Notes: generated from the sequence alone by a model not told the origin. 64,000 nucleotides of DNA from Pseudoduganella violacea (GCF_014191875.1 NZ_JACHXD010000017.1:1-64000); one strand, 5' to 3'. Shown: positions 40,909 through 50,595, numbered from the stretch's first letter. Numbers and translations are program-made.

Positions 40909-43900
40909 TTACTTTGCCGGCGCCTTCGGATCGACCACCGTTACCGGCTCGCCTGCAGGACCATAGGTCCGGATGCTTGGACGGTACATATCCTCGGCAA
41001 ACGTGCCCGGCACGCTGAAGCGGCCCGGCGTCACCACCCGCAGCATATAGAACAGGTTGAGCGGATTGCCGTCCAGGCGTGCCGCCGCCACGAAGCGGTC
41101 GTCGCGGTATTCCTTATGCTTGATGCGAGAGTCGGACATGGCCGAAGCCAGGTTCACGCCCTCGATATTGAACTCGCCCGCCTGCGGACCTTGCGACAGG
41201 TTCAGGTTCTCCACTTCCAGACCGGCCGGAATATGGTCGACGATCAGCGCATCCTCGACGGTCTGCTTGGAACGCGCCGTGACGCGCACCAGCAGCATAT
41301 CGCCCACTTTCAGCGCGCCGCCCTTCCAGGGCGTGCCTTGGGTGGTGAACCAGCGGCGCTCCACCGACATCTTGTCGCTGTTCGCGGTCAGCTTCAGCGG
41401 GAAGCCGCTGGCCTCCACCTCCACCCACACCGCGTTGCTGCCCTTGTTCTCCAGCGTGATGCCTTTGGCCGCTTGCGCCGGATCGAGGCTGCGCGTTTCG
41501 CCATTACGCGAAGACAGCGCCGTGTTGCCGTCCGGCGTATGCAACACCGCCTGCCATGGCTCGCCATTGCTGCCGCCAGCGGCGCGCGCCGCCAGGAACA
41601 AGGCGATACGCTCCTGCGTCGAGTAGTACATATGCCCCCTTGCCAGACGCTCGCCCAGATTGTTCAGCAGGGTTTCGCGCTGCGGATGGCTGATCTTATG
41701 GCGCAGCAGCAGCGCGTATGCCATGGCGTTGTCGCGCACCGGGCTGCCGTAGTCGCCCATCCACTCCCAATCCGAATCCGGACGGATGCCGTAAGGCTTG
41801 ACCATCGCTTCCGCAATCGCGGCTTCGGCGCGCTTGGTGTCGCCCATCAGGGACAAGGCGATCCCCAGATGCACCAGCGGCAGCGGCGACCGGGCGCGTT
41901 CGCGGTACTGGTCGTGCAGCAGGCGCAGCGAAGCCAGCGAGGCTTTCTGCTCGCGCGCCAGCATATAGCCGATGTGGGCCAGTTCGGCGAAGCGCTGGTG
42001 GCTGTTGCGCACCAGCTCATAGTCACGCCATTCGAAGCGGCCTTGCGCATCCGGCTTGACGCTGGCCGGGAATGGCGAGAACTGGCTGGAGGCGCCATTC
42101 AGGCGGTCCACCATCCATTGCTGCGCGCGTTTGCCCATCTCTTCCGGCACATTGAAACCGGCTTCGCGCGCATCCATCAGGAAGCTGGCGACATACGGCG
42201 TGAGCCAGTTCTCGTACTGGCCATTATCGCCGCCCCACAGGCGGAAGCCGCCGGCAGAACCCTGCATGCCGGCGATGCGGCCGATCGCGCCTTCGATGAA
42301 TTTGGCGCGCTGCTCGCGGGTGCGCGGCTCCAGGCCAACCGCCTTGGCGCTTTCTTCATCGATATAGATATGCGGATAGGCGGCGCTGGTGGTCTGTTCC
42401 AGGCAGCCGTATGGATAATCCAGCAAGCCCTTGACGATGCTGCGCACATTCAGCGGCGGACGGTTCGACACCGTCACATTGAGCGCCGCCGAACCGCGGA
42501 AGAAGCGTTCCACCGCGGCCGGATCGATCTTATGCGTCGCGCCAGGTTCCAGACGCACGCGCACCGAATCCTGTTCGCGCGCCACCGGCGGCTGGATCTG
42601 CAGCGCGAATTCGCGGTGGATTTCGACCGGCTTGGCGCCGCCCGTTTTCACGTCCAGCACCAGGCGCGCCAGGCCATACGGCTCGCTCGGCTCCACGCTG
42701 AAGCGCAGCACCTTGCGCTGACGCGGCGCCAGACGCAGCTTCTGTTCGCCGTCGCCGATGCGCAGCAGACGGTCGCTGCTCAGGCGGATATCGATATCCT
42801 GCTCGCCCGGCATCATATTGCTGACGTCCAGCGCCACCGTCGATTTGTCGCCAGGACCGATGAAGCGCGGCAGCGAAATCTCGGCCACGATAGGCGCGGA
42901 CACCACCACCTCGCGGTCGGCGCTGCCGTAGGAATCGGCGGTCGAGGCCACCGCCATCAGGCGCAGCGTGCCGTTGAAGTCAGGGATATCGAGCGGAATC
43001 TCGGCCTCGCCCTTGGCGTTCAGTTGCACCGGGCCGGAGAACAGGTCCACCAGCTTGACCTTTTTCGGCATGCTGCGCGTATCGCGCTTGCCCGCGTCGC
43101 CGCCCCATTTGATCTTGCCCGGCGTGCCGTCCATACGCTCGATCAGCTTGCCGTAGATATCGCTCAGCTCAGCACCGAAACGGTGTTTACCGAAGAAGAA
43201 ATCGAACGGATCGGGCGACTTGAAGCTGGTGATATTCAGAATGCCCACGTCCACCGCCGACAGCGTCACCATGGCCGTTTTGCCGGCCGCGCCATCCACC
43301 TTCACCTTCGCCACCATGCGCTTGTCCGGCACCACCTGGGTTGGCGCGGTCAGGCTCACCTTCAGCTTGCGCGATTCGCGCGCCATCGGCAGCCAGGTCA
43401 TGCCCACGGCACGCGCCGGCGTCACGCGGTCGCCTTGGCTGCCTGGGCGGAAGACCACCGTCGAGATATACATATCCGAACGGTTCCAGTTCTTGTCGAT
43501 AGGGATGGTCAGGCTGGTGCCCTGGGTGCTCACCGAAACACGGGTGCTCCACAAGACCTTGTCCGCCTCCACCATCACCAGCGCCTCGCCGTCATGCGGC
43601 GGCACGATCTTCAGTTTGACGTCGCTGCCGGCTTTGGCGGGCGCGCCTTCCAGTTGCAGCTTCACGCGGTCGGGACGGTTGCCGATGCTCTCGGCATCCT
43701 GCGCATTCCAGCCCGCGTAGAAGCGGTAGCGTGTCACCAGCTTGGTGGACGGATCGGTCACTTCCAGGCGGTACGTGCCCCACTGCACCGGCACGGCCAG
43801 CTTGGCCCTTTCCTTCAGCGACAGCACGCCAGCATGCACGGCTTCCTCGGCCTCGGTATAGCCGGAATGCCAGCCACGGTCGGCGTCGTAGCGCCAGTAG

Positions 43901-45987
43901 TATTGACGGTCTTCGCGCACCAGGCGGAATGGCGCCTCCTTGATCGGATCGAACTTGCCGGCCGCATTCACGCGGATCAATTCAAACTCCGCCATGCTGC
44001 CTTCGCGCGTCACATCGCTGTCGAAAGCGGGACGCACGGCGATCATGGCCGGCGCTGGCCACCACAGGCGCTCCACCGAACGCACCACGGGACGGCCCCC
44101 CGATTCCAGCAGGCTCAGGGAAGCACGCACCCGCATGGCCGACCTGGCCTCGGCCTTGACCGGCACCTGCAGGCTGGTCTTGCCGTTTTCATCCAGTTCG
44201 GTTTCCGGCAATTCGGCGCGGCTCTTCTCTTTGTCGTCGGCGAAGTCGCCGAAGATGAAGCCCGGCCACTCCTTCGGCAACGGATTGCGCGCGCGTTCCT
44301 GCGCCACGCTGCCCAGCAGGCGGTTGCCCGAAGCGGGCGCGCCGTACAGATAATCGCCCTGCACCGCGACCTTGAAGCTGGTGGCGTCCGCCGTCATCGG
44401 CGCGGCGTCGCTGTTCAGGGTCAGTTTCATGCGCTCGGGCAGGAATTCTTCGACCTGGAAGGAATAGATGGCGTCGGCCCGCTTGGCCGTCGGATCGGCG
44501 CGGAATTCCAGACTCCATTTACCGGTGGCGGCATCGACCGGCAGGTCGATGCGCTGCTGCATATAGCCCGGCGTCTTCGCGTTCGGCTGCCACAGCGAGG
44601 CGCTGACCACATCGCCGTCCGGCTTTTTCAGTTCGACCTTGACCGGCGCCGGCGGCAGCGCCGTGCCGTCGGCCGTGCGCGCCAGCAGCGACACGGTGAA
44701 TTTCTCGCCGGGGCGGTACACATCGCGGCCCGAATAGGCAAACAGCTTCACATCGCGCGACAGGTGGCCGCCGATATCGAATTCGGCCAGGTCCAGGCCA
44801 GGTTCGCGCAGCGCCACGACCGACATTTCCTTGTCGCGCCGCGCCATCAGCAGGCGGGCCGTATCGGGCAGGCCTGGCAGCACGCCATGGCCGTCGCCGT
44901 CGGTCTTGCCGCGCAAGAGCACCTTGCCGCCCTCGCCCAGCACTTCTAGTTCCACGCCGCTTTGCAACTTGCCGCTCTTGAGCGAGGTGGTGAAGACGTC
45001 GGTCTGTTTGACCTGGCGGCGCACATGCAGGCCGATATCGCTGGTGTAGAAATACGTGACCTGGTATTCGCCGTCGAAGAAACCGGGACGGCGCATCACG
45101 GCGATATACACACCTGGCTCTTTCAGCTCGGCGACTTTTTCCACCGGCAGGAAGGTCACCTTGCGGCTATTCTTCTCCTCGCTGGTGGTGAAGCGGTTGC
45201 TGTACACGCTGTCGGCAATGCCTTGCAGGGAATTCAGCTGCCAGCCGCCGACCTGGCCTTTGAAGGAGGTGCGGTCGTAATAGCCGTCGTACTCGCCCTC
45301 CTCGTTGTTCTGCTGGCGAATGCCCAGCACCATCTCCATAAACTTCGGCATCTTCTGCGGCGAAACGCGCAGGAACTCGACATCCACTTCGGGGATATTC
45401 ACGGTGACGATGGGCAGGCCGCCGTTCAGCCCAGCCGGCAGCACCGTGCCTTTGCTGGCGAAGAAGAAGGACGGCGACATCTGGTCGCTCAGCACCTCGC
45501 ACTGGTGGGCCTGGGCCAGCTTGCGGCCGCCTTCCGCAGCCAGCGCGGTATTCACCTTGATGCTGTAGCGGTGGCCAGGCTTCACGTATGGGAAGAGCAG
45601 GACATGGGGATTGTCCGACACCACCCAGGCGCCTTTCAGCAGCGTGCCCGCAGGCTTGGCCGGCTTGCCATCGGCGCCCGGCGTAGCCGGAACGGGTGGC
45701 GCTTTCGAGTCGCCCATATCCGACACCTCGATCACCTGTTCCAGCTGCTGATCGCTCTTGACCGCATCGCTGAAAGTCAGGGCCAGCGCCGGCTTGTCCT
45801 CATACAGGCGCGCCACGCAGCTGTTCACGGCAAACGGCAGGTTCGGATTCGGCAGCACCGCGCTGCCCGCCACCGCGCCACGCGGCGCGCGCTGCTTCTT
45901 ATACCACCATGTGCCGCCCGCCGCGGCGGCGGCCAAAGCCACCACCAGCAGCAACCAGGCCACGCCTTTTTGTTTGATGCTAACCAT
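40909..45987 (-). CDS. Bacterial alpha-2-macroglobulin (YfhM-like), thioester-containing
   Basis: A 1692-residue periplasmic protease trap. An N-terminal hydrophobic anchor (GVAWLLLVVALAAAAAGG) is present; no lipobox cysteine follows, unlike E. coli YfhM. MG-type beta domains fill the first half, with a bait-type region in between. The thioester motif YGCLEQTTS is near residue 1195 in the helical thioester domain, and a C-terminal receptor-binding-like domain ends the protein. I chose ATG 45987 (MVSIKQKG) with GGGGAA upstream; the frame opens to 46080, but that part is not family-like. Same operon as pbpC. Confidence 0.93.
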   Translation of the reverse strand: MVSIKQKGVAWLLLVVALAAAAAGGTWWYKKQRAPRGAVAGSAVLPNPNLPFAVNSCVARLYEDKPALALTFSDAVKSDQQLEQVIEVSDMGDSKAPPVPATPGADGKPAKPAGTLLKGAWVVSDNPHVLLFPYVKPGHRYSIKVNTALAAEGGRKLAQAHQCEVLSDQMSPSFFFASKGTVLPAGLNGGLPIVTVNIPEVDVEFLRVSPQKMPKFMEMVLGIRQQNNEEGEYDGYYDRTSFKGQVGGWQLNSLQGIADSVYSNRFTTSEEKNSRKVTFLPVEKVAELKEPGVYIAVMRRPGFFDGEYQVTYFYTSDIGLHVRRQVKQTDVFTTSLKSGKLQSGVELEVLGEGGKVLLRGKTDGDGHGVLPGLPDTARLLMARRDKEMSVVALREPGLDLAEFDIGGHLSRDVKLFAYSGRDVYRPGEKFTVSLLARTADGTALPPAPVKVELKKPDGDVVSASLWQPNAKTPGYMQQRIDLPVDAATGKWSLEFRADPTAKRADAIYSFQVEEFLPERMKLTLNSDAAPMTADATSFKVAVQGDYLYGAPASGNRLLGSVAQERARNPLPKEWPGFIFGDFADDKEKSRAELPETELDENGKTSLQVPVKAEARSAMRVRASLSLLESGGRPVVRSVERLWWPAPAMIAVRPAFDSDVTREGSMAEFELIRVNAAGKFDPIKEAPFRLVREDRQYYWRYDADRGWHSGYTEAEEAVHAGVLSLKERAKLAVPVQWGTYRLEVTDPSTKLVTRYRFYAGWNAQDAESIGNRPDRVKLQLEGAPAKAGSDVKLKIVPPHDGEALVMVEADKVLWSTRVSVSTQGTSLTIPIDKNWNRSDMYISTVVFRPGSQGDRVTPARAVGMTWLPMARESRKLKVSLTAPTQVVPDKRMVAKVKVDGAAGKTAMVTLSAVDVGILNITSFKSPDPFDFFFGKHRFGAELSDIYGKLIERMDGTPGKIKWGGDAGKRDTRSMPKKVKLVDLFSGPVQLNAKGEAEIPLDIPDFNGTLRLMAVASTADSYGSADREVVVSAPIVAEISLPRFIGPGDKSTVALDVSNMMPGEQDIDIRLSSDRLLRIGDGEQKLRLAPRQRKVLRFSVEPSEPYGLARLVLDVKTGGAKPVEIHREFALQIQPPVAREQDSVRVRLEPGATHKIDPAAVERFFRGSAALNVTVSNRPPLNVRSIVKGLLDYPYGCLEQTTSAAYPHIYIDEESAKAVGLEPRTREQRAKFIEGAIGRIAGMQGSAGGFRLWGGDNGQYENWLTPYVASFLMDAREAGFNVPEEMGKRAQQWMVDRLNGASSQFSPFPASVKPDAQGRFEWRDYELVRNSHQRFAELAHIGYMLAREQKASLASLRLLHDQYRERARSPLPLVHLGIALSLMGDTKRAEAAIAEAMVKPYGIRPDSDWEWMGDYGSPVRDNAMAYALLLRHKISHPQRETLLNNLGERLARGHMYYSTQERIALFLAARAAGGSNGEPWQAVLHTPDGNTALSSRNGETRSLDPAQAAKGITLENKGSNAVWVEVEASGFPLKLTANSDKMSVERRWFTTQGTPWKGGALKVGDMLLVRVTARSKQTVEDALIVDHIPAGLEVENLNLSQGPQAGEFNIEGVNLASAMSDSRIKHKEYRDDRFVAAARLDGNPLNLFYMLRVVTPGRFSVPGTFAEDMYRPSIRTYGPAGEPVTVVDPKAPAK

Positions 45988-46107
45988 TAGAATTCCCCAT
46001 TTCTTGGTGCGCTCACCATTATTAAGGTGTTCGCAATAGCTGCAAATCATACAAGAAATGCTTAGGGGAAACCATCTCAAATTCTCCCGTGCGCACCTGT
46101 CACCGCA

Positions 46108-46122
46108 TATTTACCGTAAATA
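46108..46122. promoter_or_regulatory. Candidate BrnA operator
   Basis: TATTTAC-C-GTAAATA, a perfect palindrome with 7-bp arms, 10 bases upstream of the predicted -35 box of brnT. BrnA-type antitoxins repress their own operon through ribbon-helix-helix binding to inverted repeats. Confidence 0.5.
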
Positions 46123-46131
46123 CACAAATCA

Positions 46132-46159
46132 TTGAAAATCCAATTTCTGCATATACAAT
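46132..46159 (+). promoter_or_regulatory. Predicted sigma-70 promoter of brnTA
   Basis: -35 TTGAAA (46132-46137), 16-base spacer, -10 TACAAT (46154-46159). The expected start of transcription falls about on the A of the brnT ATG at 46166, and no SD precedes that ATG, so the mRNA may be leaderless. Confidence 0.45.
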
Positions 46160-46165
46160 AATTAA

Positions 46166-46438
46166 ATGGACCTTTCCTTTGATCCGAAAAAAGACCGTAT
46201 CAACCAGCAGAAACATGGTGTTTCGCTGGTAGAGGCGGAACGGATCGAATGGGATACGGCACTGGAACAACTGTATGACCGGGCGGACTATCACGAGGAC
46301 AGATACATTGGCCTCGGCTTCATCGGCGCCCGGCTCTATTGTGTGGTGTATGTAGACCGTCAGGATAGCCGCAGGATCTTCAGTCTGAGAAAGGCGAATG
46401 CCAGGGAGGTGAACTACTATGTTGAAGCGAATCGATAA
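46166..46438 (+). CDS. brnT: BrnT-family toxin (ribonuclease)
   Basis: A 90-residue protein with the BrnT (DUF497) start FDPKKDRINQQKHGVSLVEAE. It also has RADYHEDRYIGLGFIGARLYCVVYVDR and a C-terminal RRIFSLRKANAREVNYY, where the arginines and lysine are the RelE-like active-site residues. The family cleaves RNA in vivo. It precedes and overlaps the antitoxin gene by 20 bases, the usual brnT-brnA order. Confidence 0.9.
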   Translation: MDLSFDPKKDRINQQKHGVSLVEAERIEWDTALEQLYDRADYHEDRYIGLGFIGARLYCVVYVDRQDSRRIFSLRKANAREVNYYVEANR

Positions 46439-46979
46439 GGAGAAAGCAGTGTCGCAGGAACCGGACGATGCTCGCCAAGCGCGTAGGCTCAAGGCGCTTG
46501 CCGCCATCAGGCCGAGCGAAGAGGAGGACAAGGCCATCACGGCTGCCGCACTTGCCGACCCGGACAATCCGCCATTGACAGATGCACAGCTGGCGCAGTT
46601 TAAACCGGCCCGCCGTGGGCGCGGCAGGCCGGCACAAAGTATTACCAAAGTGCCAGTCAGTCTACGTCTGGATTTTGTGCTGCTGGAGTCATTCAAGGCC
46701 ATGGGCGATGGCTGGCAGACCCGCATGAACGAAGTACTGCGCGAATGGGCAGTCAAGCATAAGGTCATGCTACGCCACTACCACGCCACCGTGCAAAAGC
46801 CTGAGAACGAACAACTCACCGTGTATGAGTGCATGGTGCTGGCGCAAGACGATGGCGCCGCCAAAGAAAAGGTCAAGCGCCATTTACGCGCCGAGGGGCG
46901 TGACAACGATGCACGCGGCCATGTGTACACCGTAGATATGGGAAGCGGCATGGTAGATGGCCTGCCGCTGGTTTGCTGA
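46419..46979 (+). CDS. brnA: BrnA-like antitoxin with an extra C-terminal domain
   Basis: A 186-residue protein. Residues ~1-113 are BrnA-like: an acidic toxin-binding region (RRLKALAAIRPSEEEDKAITA, DPDNPPLTDAQLAQ), then a basic RGRGRP and a ribbon-helix-helix (VPVSLRLDFVLLESFKAMGD, MNEVLREWAVKH). Residues ~114-186 (MLRHYHATVQKPENEQLTV ... GHVYTVDMGSGMVDG) are not part of normal ~90-110 residue BrnA and look like a separate small beta-rich domain of unknown function. GGAGGTGA precedes ATG 46419. Confidence 0.75.
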   Translation: MLKRIDKEKAVSQEPDDARQARRLKALAAIRPSEEEDKAITAAALADPDNPPLTDAQLAQFKPARRGRGRPAQSITKVPVSLRLDFVLLESFKAMGDGWQTRMNEVLREWAVKHKVMLRHYHATVQKPENEQLTVYECMVLAQDDGAAKEKVKRHLRAEGRDNDARGHVYTVDMGSGMVDGLPLVC

Positions 46980-47178
46980 TTTTTCGGAACAACAGCCGCG
47001 CCTGAAGAAGTCCCCAAAAAGCTTGAACTAACACTTTTCCGCCTCGGCGCACGATTGACGATGAAATATCCCCGTCATATTCCGCCGATATGATTGCGAC
47101 AACTTTCCGGGCTGGCTAGCAAATCGCTATGCGCGGCGCGGAAGGATGCTCCCGCCCACCGCAATCCAAGGAAGAGTG

Positions 47179-49875
47179 ATGTCCACCAGCCGCCGCAAGT
47201 TCCTCAGCTTGGCCTCAGCCAGCGCCGCCAGCACCCTATTTCCCGACCTGATCCGCGAAGCGCTCGCCGTCCCCGCGAATAACGTCACCGGCACCCTGGC
47301 CGACGTCGAGCATGTGGTGATCTTCATGCAGGAGAATCGCTCTTTCGATCACTACTTCGGCTGTCTGCCGGGCGTGCGCGGCTACGACGATCCGCGCGCC
47401 ATCACCCTGCCCAGCGGGAAGCCGGTCTGGTTCCAGCCCGACGCCGGCGGCAGCCCGGTGCTGCCCTTCCACTTCGACGCCAAGAACACCAGCGCGCTGT
47501 CGCTCGGCACCGACCATTCCTGGAAAGGCTCGCAGCAGACCTGGCAGAACTGGGATGCCTGGGTGCCGAAGAAAACCCCGCAGTGCATGGGCTATTTCGA
47601 CCGCGGCGACATCCCCTTCTATTACGCGCTGGCCGACGCCTTCACCATCTGCGACGCCTATCACTGCTCGATCTTCGGCGCCACCGATCCAAACCGCATG
47701 TATTCGCTGAGCGGCACCAACCGCAACTGGCTGGGCGCGATGGGCAGCCTGTATAACATCAGCAGCGCCGGCTACTACAACAACGATCCGGCGCGCGACA
47801 ATATCTCCTCCGCCGTCACGGCCAGCGCGCCGACCTGGCGCACCTATGCCGAGGTGCTGGAAGCGAACAATGTGAGCTGGAAGGTCTACCAGGAGTGGGA
47901 CAACTACGGCGACAACTACCTGGCCTACTTCAAGAACTTCCGCGTCAATCCGGACGGCAGCCGTCTGTCGCCGGACAGCCCGCTCTACCGCAAGGGCCGC
48001 GCCCTGGCCGCCGGGTCCAACGAAGCCAATTCGCGCGGCACCAAGGGCCAGTGGCTGGTCAACGAGTTCGCCGAGGATGTGCGCAACAACCGCCTGCCGC
48101 AGGTATCATGGATCTGCGCGCCCAACGACTTTACCGAGCATTCGCCGAATTCGCCGAACGCGGGCGAGAACCTGACGGCGCGCCTGTTGGCGGCGCTGGT
48201 GGCCAATCCCGAGGTATGGTCCAAGACCGTCTTCCTGCTGACCTACGACGAGAACGACGGCTTCTTCGACCATATGCCGCCGCCCGTCGCGCCGCTGAAT
48301 TCGAATATGGGCCGCACCACCCTGGCCGACATCGGCGCGTATGAAAACTATAATGGCGTGCCGGTCGGCCTTGGCCCGCGCGTGCCGATGCTGGTGATTT
48401 CTCCGTGGAGCAAGGGCGGCCGCGTGTGCTCGCAACTGTTCGACCATACCTCCAAGCTGCGCTTCCTCGAAGAGTGGCTGACGGTGGGCTTGAAGAAGAA
48501 CCGCGCCGCCGTTACCGCCGAACATATCTCGCCATGGCGCCGCGCCGTCTGCGGCGATATGACGTCGGCCTTCGATTTCCGCACGCCGAACAGCAGCTGG
48601 CCGGCCAGCGTGCCGAAAAACACCGAGTACCAGCTGGTGTCGGGCAAGCCCTATCCCATGCCGCCCGCCGTGCAAAGCCTGCCGCTGCAGGAGCCCTGCC
48701 GCACCGTCACGCGCACCAAATATGCCTGCGCCCTGCCCTACGCGCTGCACTCGCCGGCCCGGGTCATTGGCAGCCGCCAGGTGGAACTGTCCTTCATCAA
48801 CCAGGGCCAGGCCGGCGCCGCCTTCGCCGTGTATTCGCGGCTGCGCACGGACGGCCCTTGGCACTACACTGTGGAAGCGGGCAAAAAAATCGAGAAGGAG
48901 GTGTGGAACTGGAGCGGCAACGCCTACCACCTGGCGGTGACGGGGCCGAACGGCTATCTGCGCGAACTGGCGGGCGGCTTCCTCGCCGCCGGCAGCGCCA
49001 AGCCGGAAGTGCAGGTCAACTACGACAGCGCCAAGGGCAATATCGAAATCACGCTGTCCAATCTGGAAGGCGGCAAAGGCTGCACCTTCACCCTCAGCGA
49101 CAATGCCTACGGCGCGGCGACCGCCAGCTACCCGGTGGCAGCGGGCCAGCAATTGCGCCTCAGTTGCATCCTCTCCAGCAGCTTTGGCTGGTACGACTAC
49201 AGTATCACTTGCGACACCGATGCGCAGTTCATGCGCCGCGTGGCGGGCCATGTGGAAACCGGCATGGCTTCGCGCACCGATCCGGTAATCGGCACCAACA
49301 GCCGCCGCATCGCCCTCAGCGCCAGCGCGCAGATCGTGCAGCGCGGCGCAACACTGACCATGAACTACGCCGCACCCGGCGGCAAGGCCGACGCGCAAAA
49401 CTGGATCGGCATCTACGCGGCCGGCGCCACGCCCAGCGCCGCCAAGCCCGCCCTGCTCTCGGCTTATGCACCTGGCGCCAGCGGCAGCCTGAATTTCAAC
49501 ACCGCCGCCCTGGCGGTGGGCGAATACACGGCCTGGTATTTCCATCGCGGCGGCTACACGGCGCTGGGCGACGCGGTCAATTTCGGCGTCACCCATTTCG
49601 TCACCACCACGCCATCGGCGGCGCGCGGCACGCAAGCGGTCTTCGACTTTGCCATTCCGGCATCGCGCGCCAGCGTCAAGAACTGGATCGGCCTGTACCG
49701 CGCCGGCAGCGCGCCTGGCGCCACCGGCTCCCTGCTATGGCAATACGTCACCCAAACCAGCGGCGGCGCGCGCTTCGACACCAGCACGCTGACGCCCGGC
49801 AGCTATACCGCCTGGCTGCTCTACAACGACGGCTACAGCGTCCTGGGCGGCCCAGTCGCCTTCACCATCACCTGA
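47179..49875 (+). CDS. Phosphocholine-specific phospholipase C (Tat-exported)
   Basis: An 898-residue acid-phosphatase/PLC superfamily enzyme. The Tat signal is STSRRKFLSLASASAAS. The catalytic domain (~38-490) has MQENRSFDHYFG with the conserved E-N-R-S-F-D-H-Y. It also has DENDGFFDHMPPP and the FGATDPNRMYSLSG segment. Two DUF756-type C-terminal domains (~510-690) follow. A further pair of ~95-residue repeats (~707-800 and ~807-898) share NWIGxYxAG and YTAWxxxxxGYxxLG. Typical PlcN/PlcH are ~700 residues, so the last 190 are extra. It hydrolyses phosphatidylcholine and perhaps sphingomyelin outside the cell. Confidence 0.9.
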   Translation: MSTSRRKFLSLASASAASTLFPDLIREALAVPANNVTGTLADVEHVVIFMQENRSFDHYFGCLPGVRGYDDPRAITLPSGKPVWFQPDAGGSPVLPFHFDAKNTSALSLGTDHSWKGSQQTWQNWDAWVPKKTPQCMGYFDRGDIPFYYALADAFTICDAYHCSIFGATDPNRMYSLSGTNRNWLGAMGSLYNISSAGYYNNDPARDNISSAVTASAPTWRTYAEVLEANNVSWKVYQEWDNYGDNYLAYFKNFRVNPDGSRLSPDSPLYRKGRALAAGSNEANSRGTKGQWLVNEFAEDVRNNRLPQVSWICAPNDFTEHSPNSPNAGENLTARLLAALVANPEVWSKTVFLLTYDENDGFFDHMPPPVAPLNSNMGRTTLADIGAYENYNGVPVGLGPRVPMLVISPWSKGGRVCSQLFDHTSKLRFLEEWLTVGLKKNRAAVTAEHISPWRRAVCGDMTSAFDFRTPNSSWPASVPKNTEYQLVSGKPYPMPPAVQSLPLQEPCRTVTRTKYACALPYALHSPARVIGSRQVELSFINQGQAGAAFAVYSRLRTDGPWHYTVEAGKKIEKEVWNWSGNAYHLAVTGPNGYLRELAGGFLAAGSAKPEVQVNYDSAKGNIEITLSNLEGGKGCTFTLSDNAYGAATASYPVAAGQQLRLSCILSSSFGWYDYSITCDTDAQFMRRVAGHVETGMASRTDPVIGTNSRRIALSASAQIVQRGATLTMNYAAPGGKADAQNWIGIYAAGATPSAAKPALLSAYAPGASGSLNFNTAALAVGEYTAWYFHRGGYTALGDAVNFGVTHFVTTTPSAARGTQAVFDFAIPASRASVKNWIGLYRAGSAPGATGSLLWQYVTQTSGGARFDTSTLTPGSYTAWLLYNDGYSVLGGPVAFTIT

Positions 49876-49890
49876 TCTGGACAATTCAAC

Positions 49891-50514
49891 ATGATGACAT
49901 ACTTCAAGACCGCCGCCCTCGCCCTGCTGCTGTGCGCCGCCAGCGCCCAGGCGGATGTGCAGCGCATCGAGCAGCGCAGCGGCTTCAATCAGCTCGGCAA
50001 AATCAGCCAAAGCAGCAACTTCGACGACTTCACGGGCAGCTACAACTATCCCGGCTACGGTTTTACGCGCGGCGATGTGAGCTATGTCTCGGATGAAAAC
50101 CTGATCGTGGGCAGCGGCGCGGCGCATGGCATCGGCAGCCTGCGCCCCGTGATGAGCAACGAATACTGGTCGCCCATCAGCGGCAGCATCGCCCAGTCCT
50201 ACACCCTGTTCGGCTTCGACGCCGCCGTCAGCGCCGGCACGGTGGACCTGAGCATCACGACCAACCTGGCCCGCTACCACTTCAAAGGCCTGGCCCTGCC
50301 CGATGGCAGCAGCAGCTTCGGTTTCCTCGGCTTCCGCGCCACCGCAGGCGAGTACTTCACCGGCTTCGAACTGCGCAGCCAGGGCGACGGCTATCTGGCC
50401 GGCATCACCGACGTCACGCTGGGTAATGTCAGCGCCGTCCCCGAACCCGCCACGCCCGCCCTACTGCTAACCGGCCTGAGTCTGCTAGCCTTCCTGCGCC
50501 GCCGCCAGTCCTGA
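49891..50514 (+). CDS. PEP-CTERM sorting-domain protein
   Basis: A 207-residue exported protein. The signal peptide (FKTAALALLLCAASAQA) is followed by a beta-rich body with Tyr/Gly/Ser. The C-terminal sorting signal AVPEPATPALLLTGLSLLAF then RRRQS is the VPEP motif, hydrophobic helix and arginine tail recognised by exosortase. It is expected at the cell surface or in exopolysaccharide. It starts 15 bases after the phospholipase C stop. Function unknown. Confidence 0.85.
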   Translation: MMTYFKTAALALLLCAASAQADVQRIEQRSGFNQLGKISQSSNFDDFTGSYNYPGYGFTRGDVSYVSDENLIVGSGAAHGIGSLRPVMSNEYWSPISGSIAQSYTLFGFDAAVSAGTVDLSITTNLARYHFKGLALPDGSSSFGFLGFRATAGEYFTGFELRSQGDGYLAGITDVTLGNVSAVPEPATPALLLTGLSLLAFLRRRQS

Positions 50515-50523
50515 AACTTCCAC

Positions 50524-50595
50524 AGCCGAGTCCGCCGGATGGCCGTCCCGTTCGATTGGGGTCTACTCCCAATGCGGGCAAGGACTCGGCTTTTT
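50524..50595 (+). terminator. Terminator between convergent PEP-CTERM and DUF5076-like genes
   Basis: AGCCGAGTCC (50524-50533) pairs with GGACTCGGCT (50582-50591), followed by TTTTT on the plus strand. The loop contains a second hairpin (ATTGGG-GTCTA-CTCCCAAT type). It overlaps the stop of the minus-strand gene at 50594. Confidence 0.75.

Noticed and set aside
39754..44949. Very long open frame on the plus strand opposite pbpC and alpha-2-macroglobulin
   Set aside because: High-GC antisense shadow rich in Arg/His/Ala; the minus-strand proteins have full conserved motifs.
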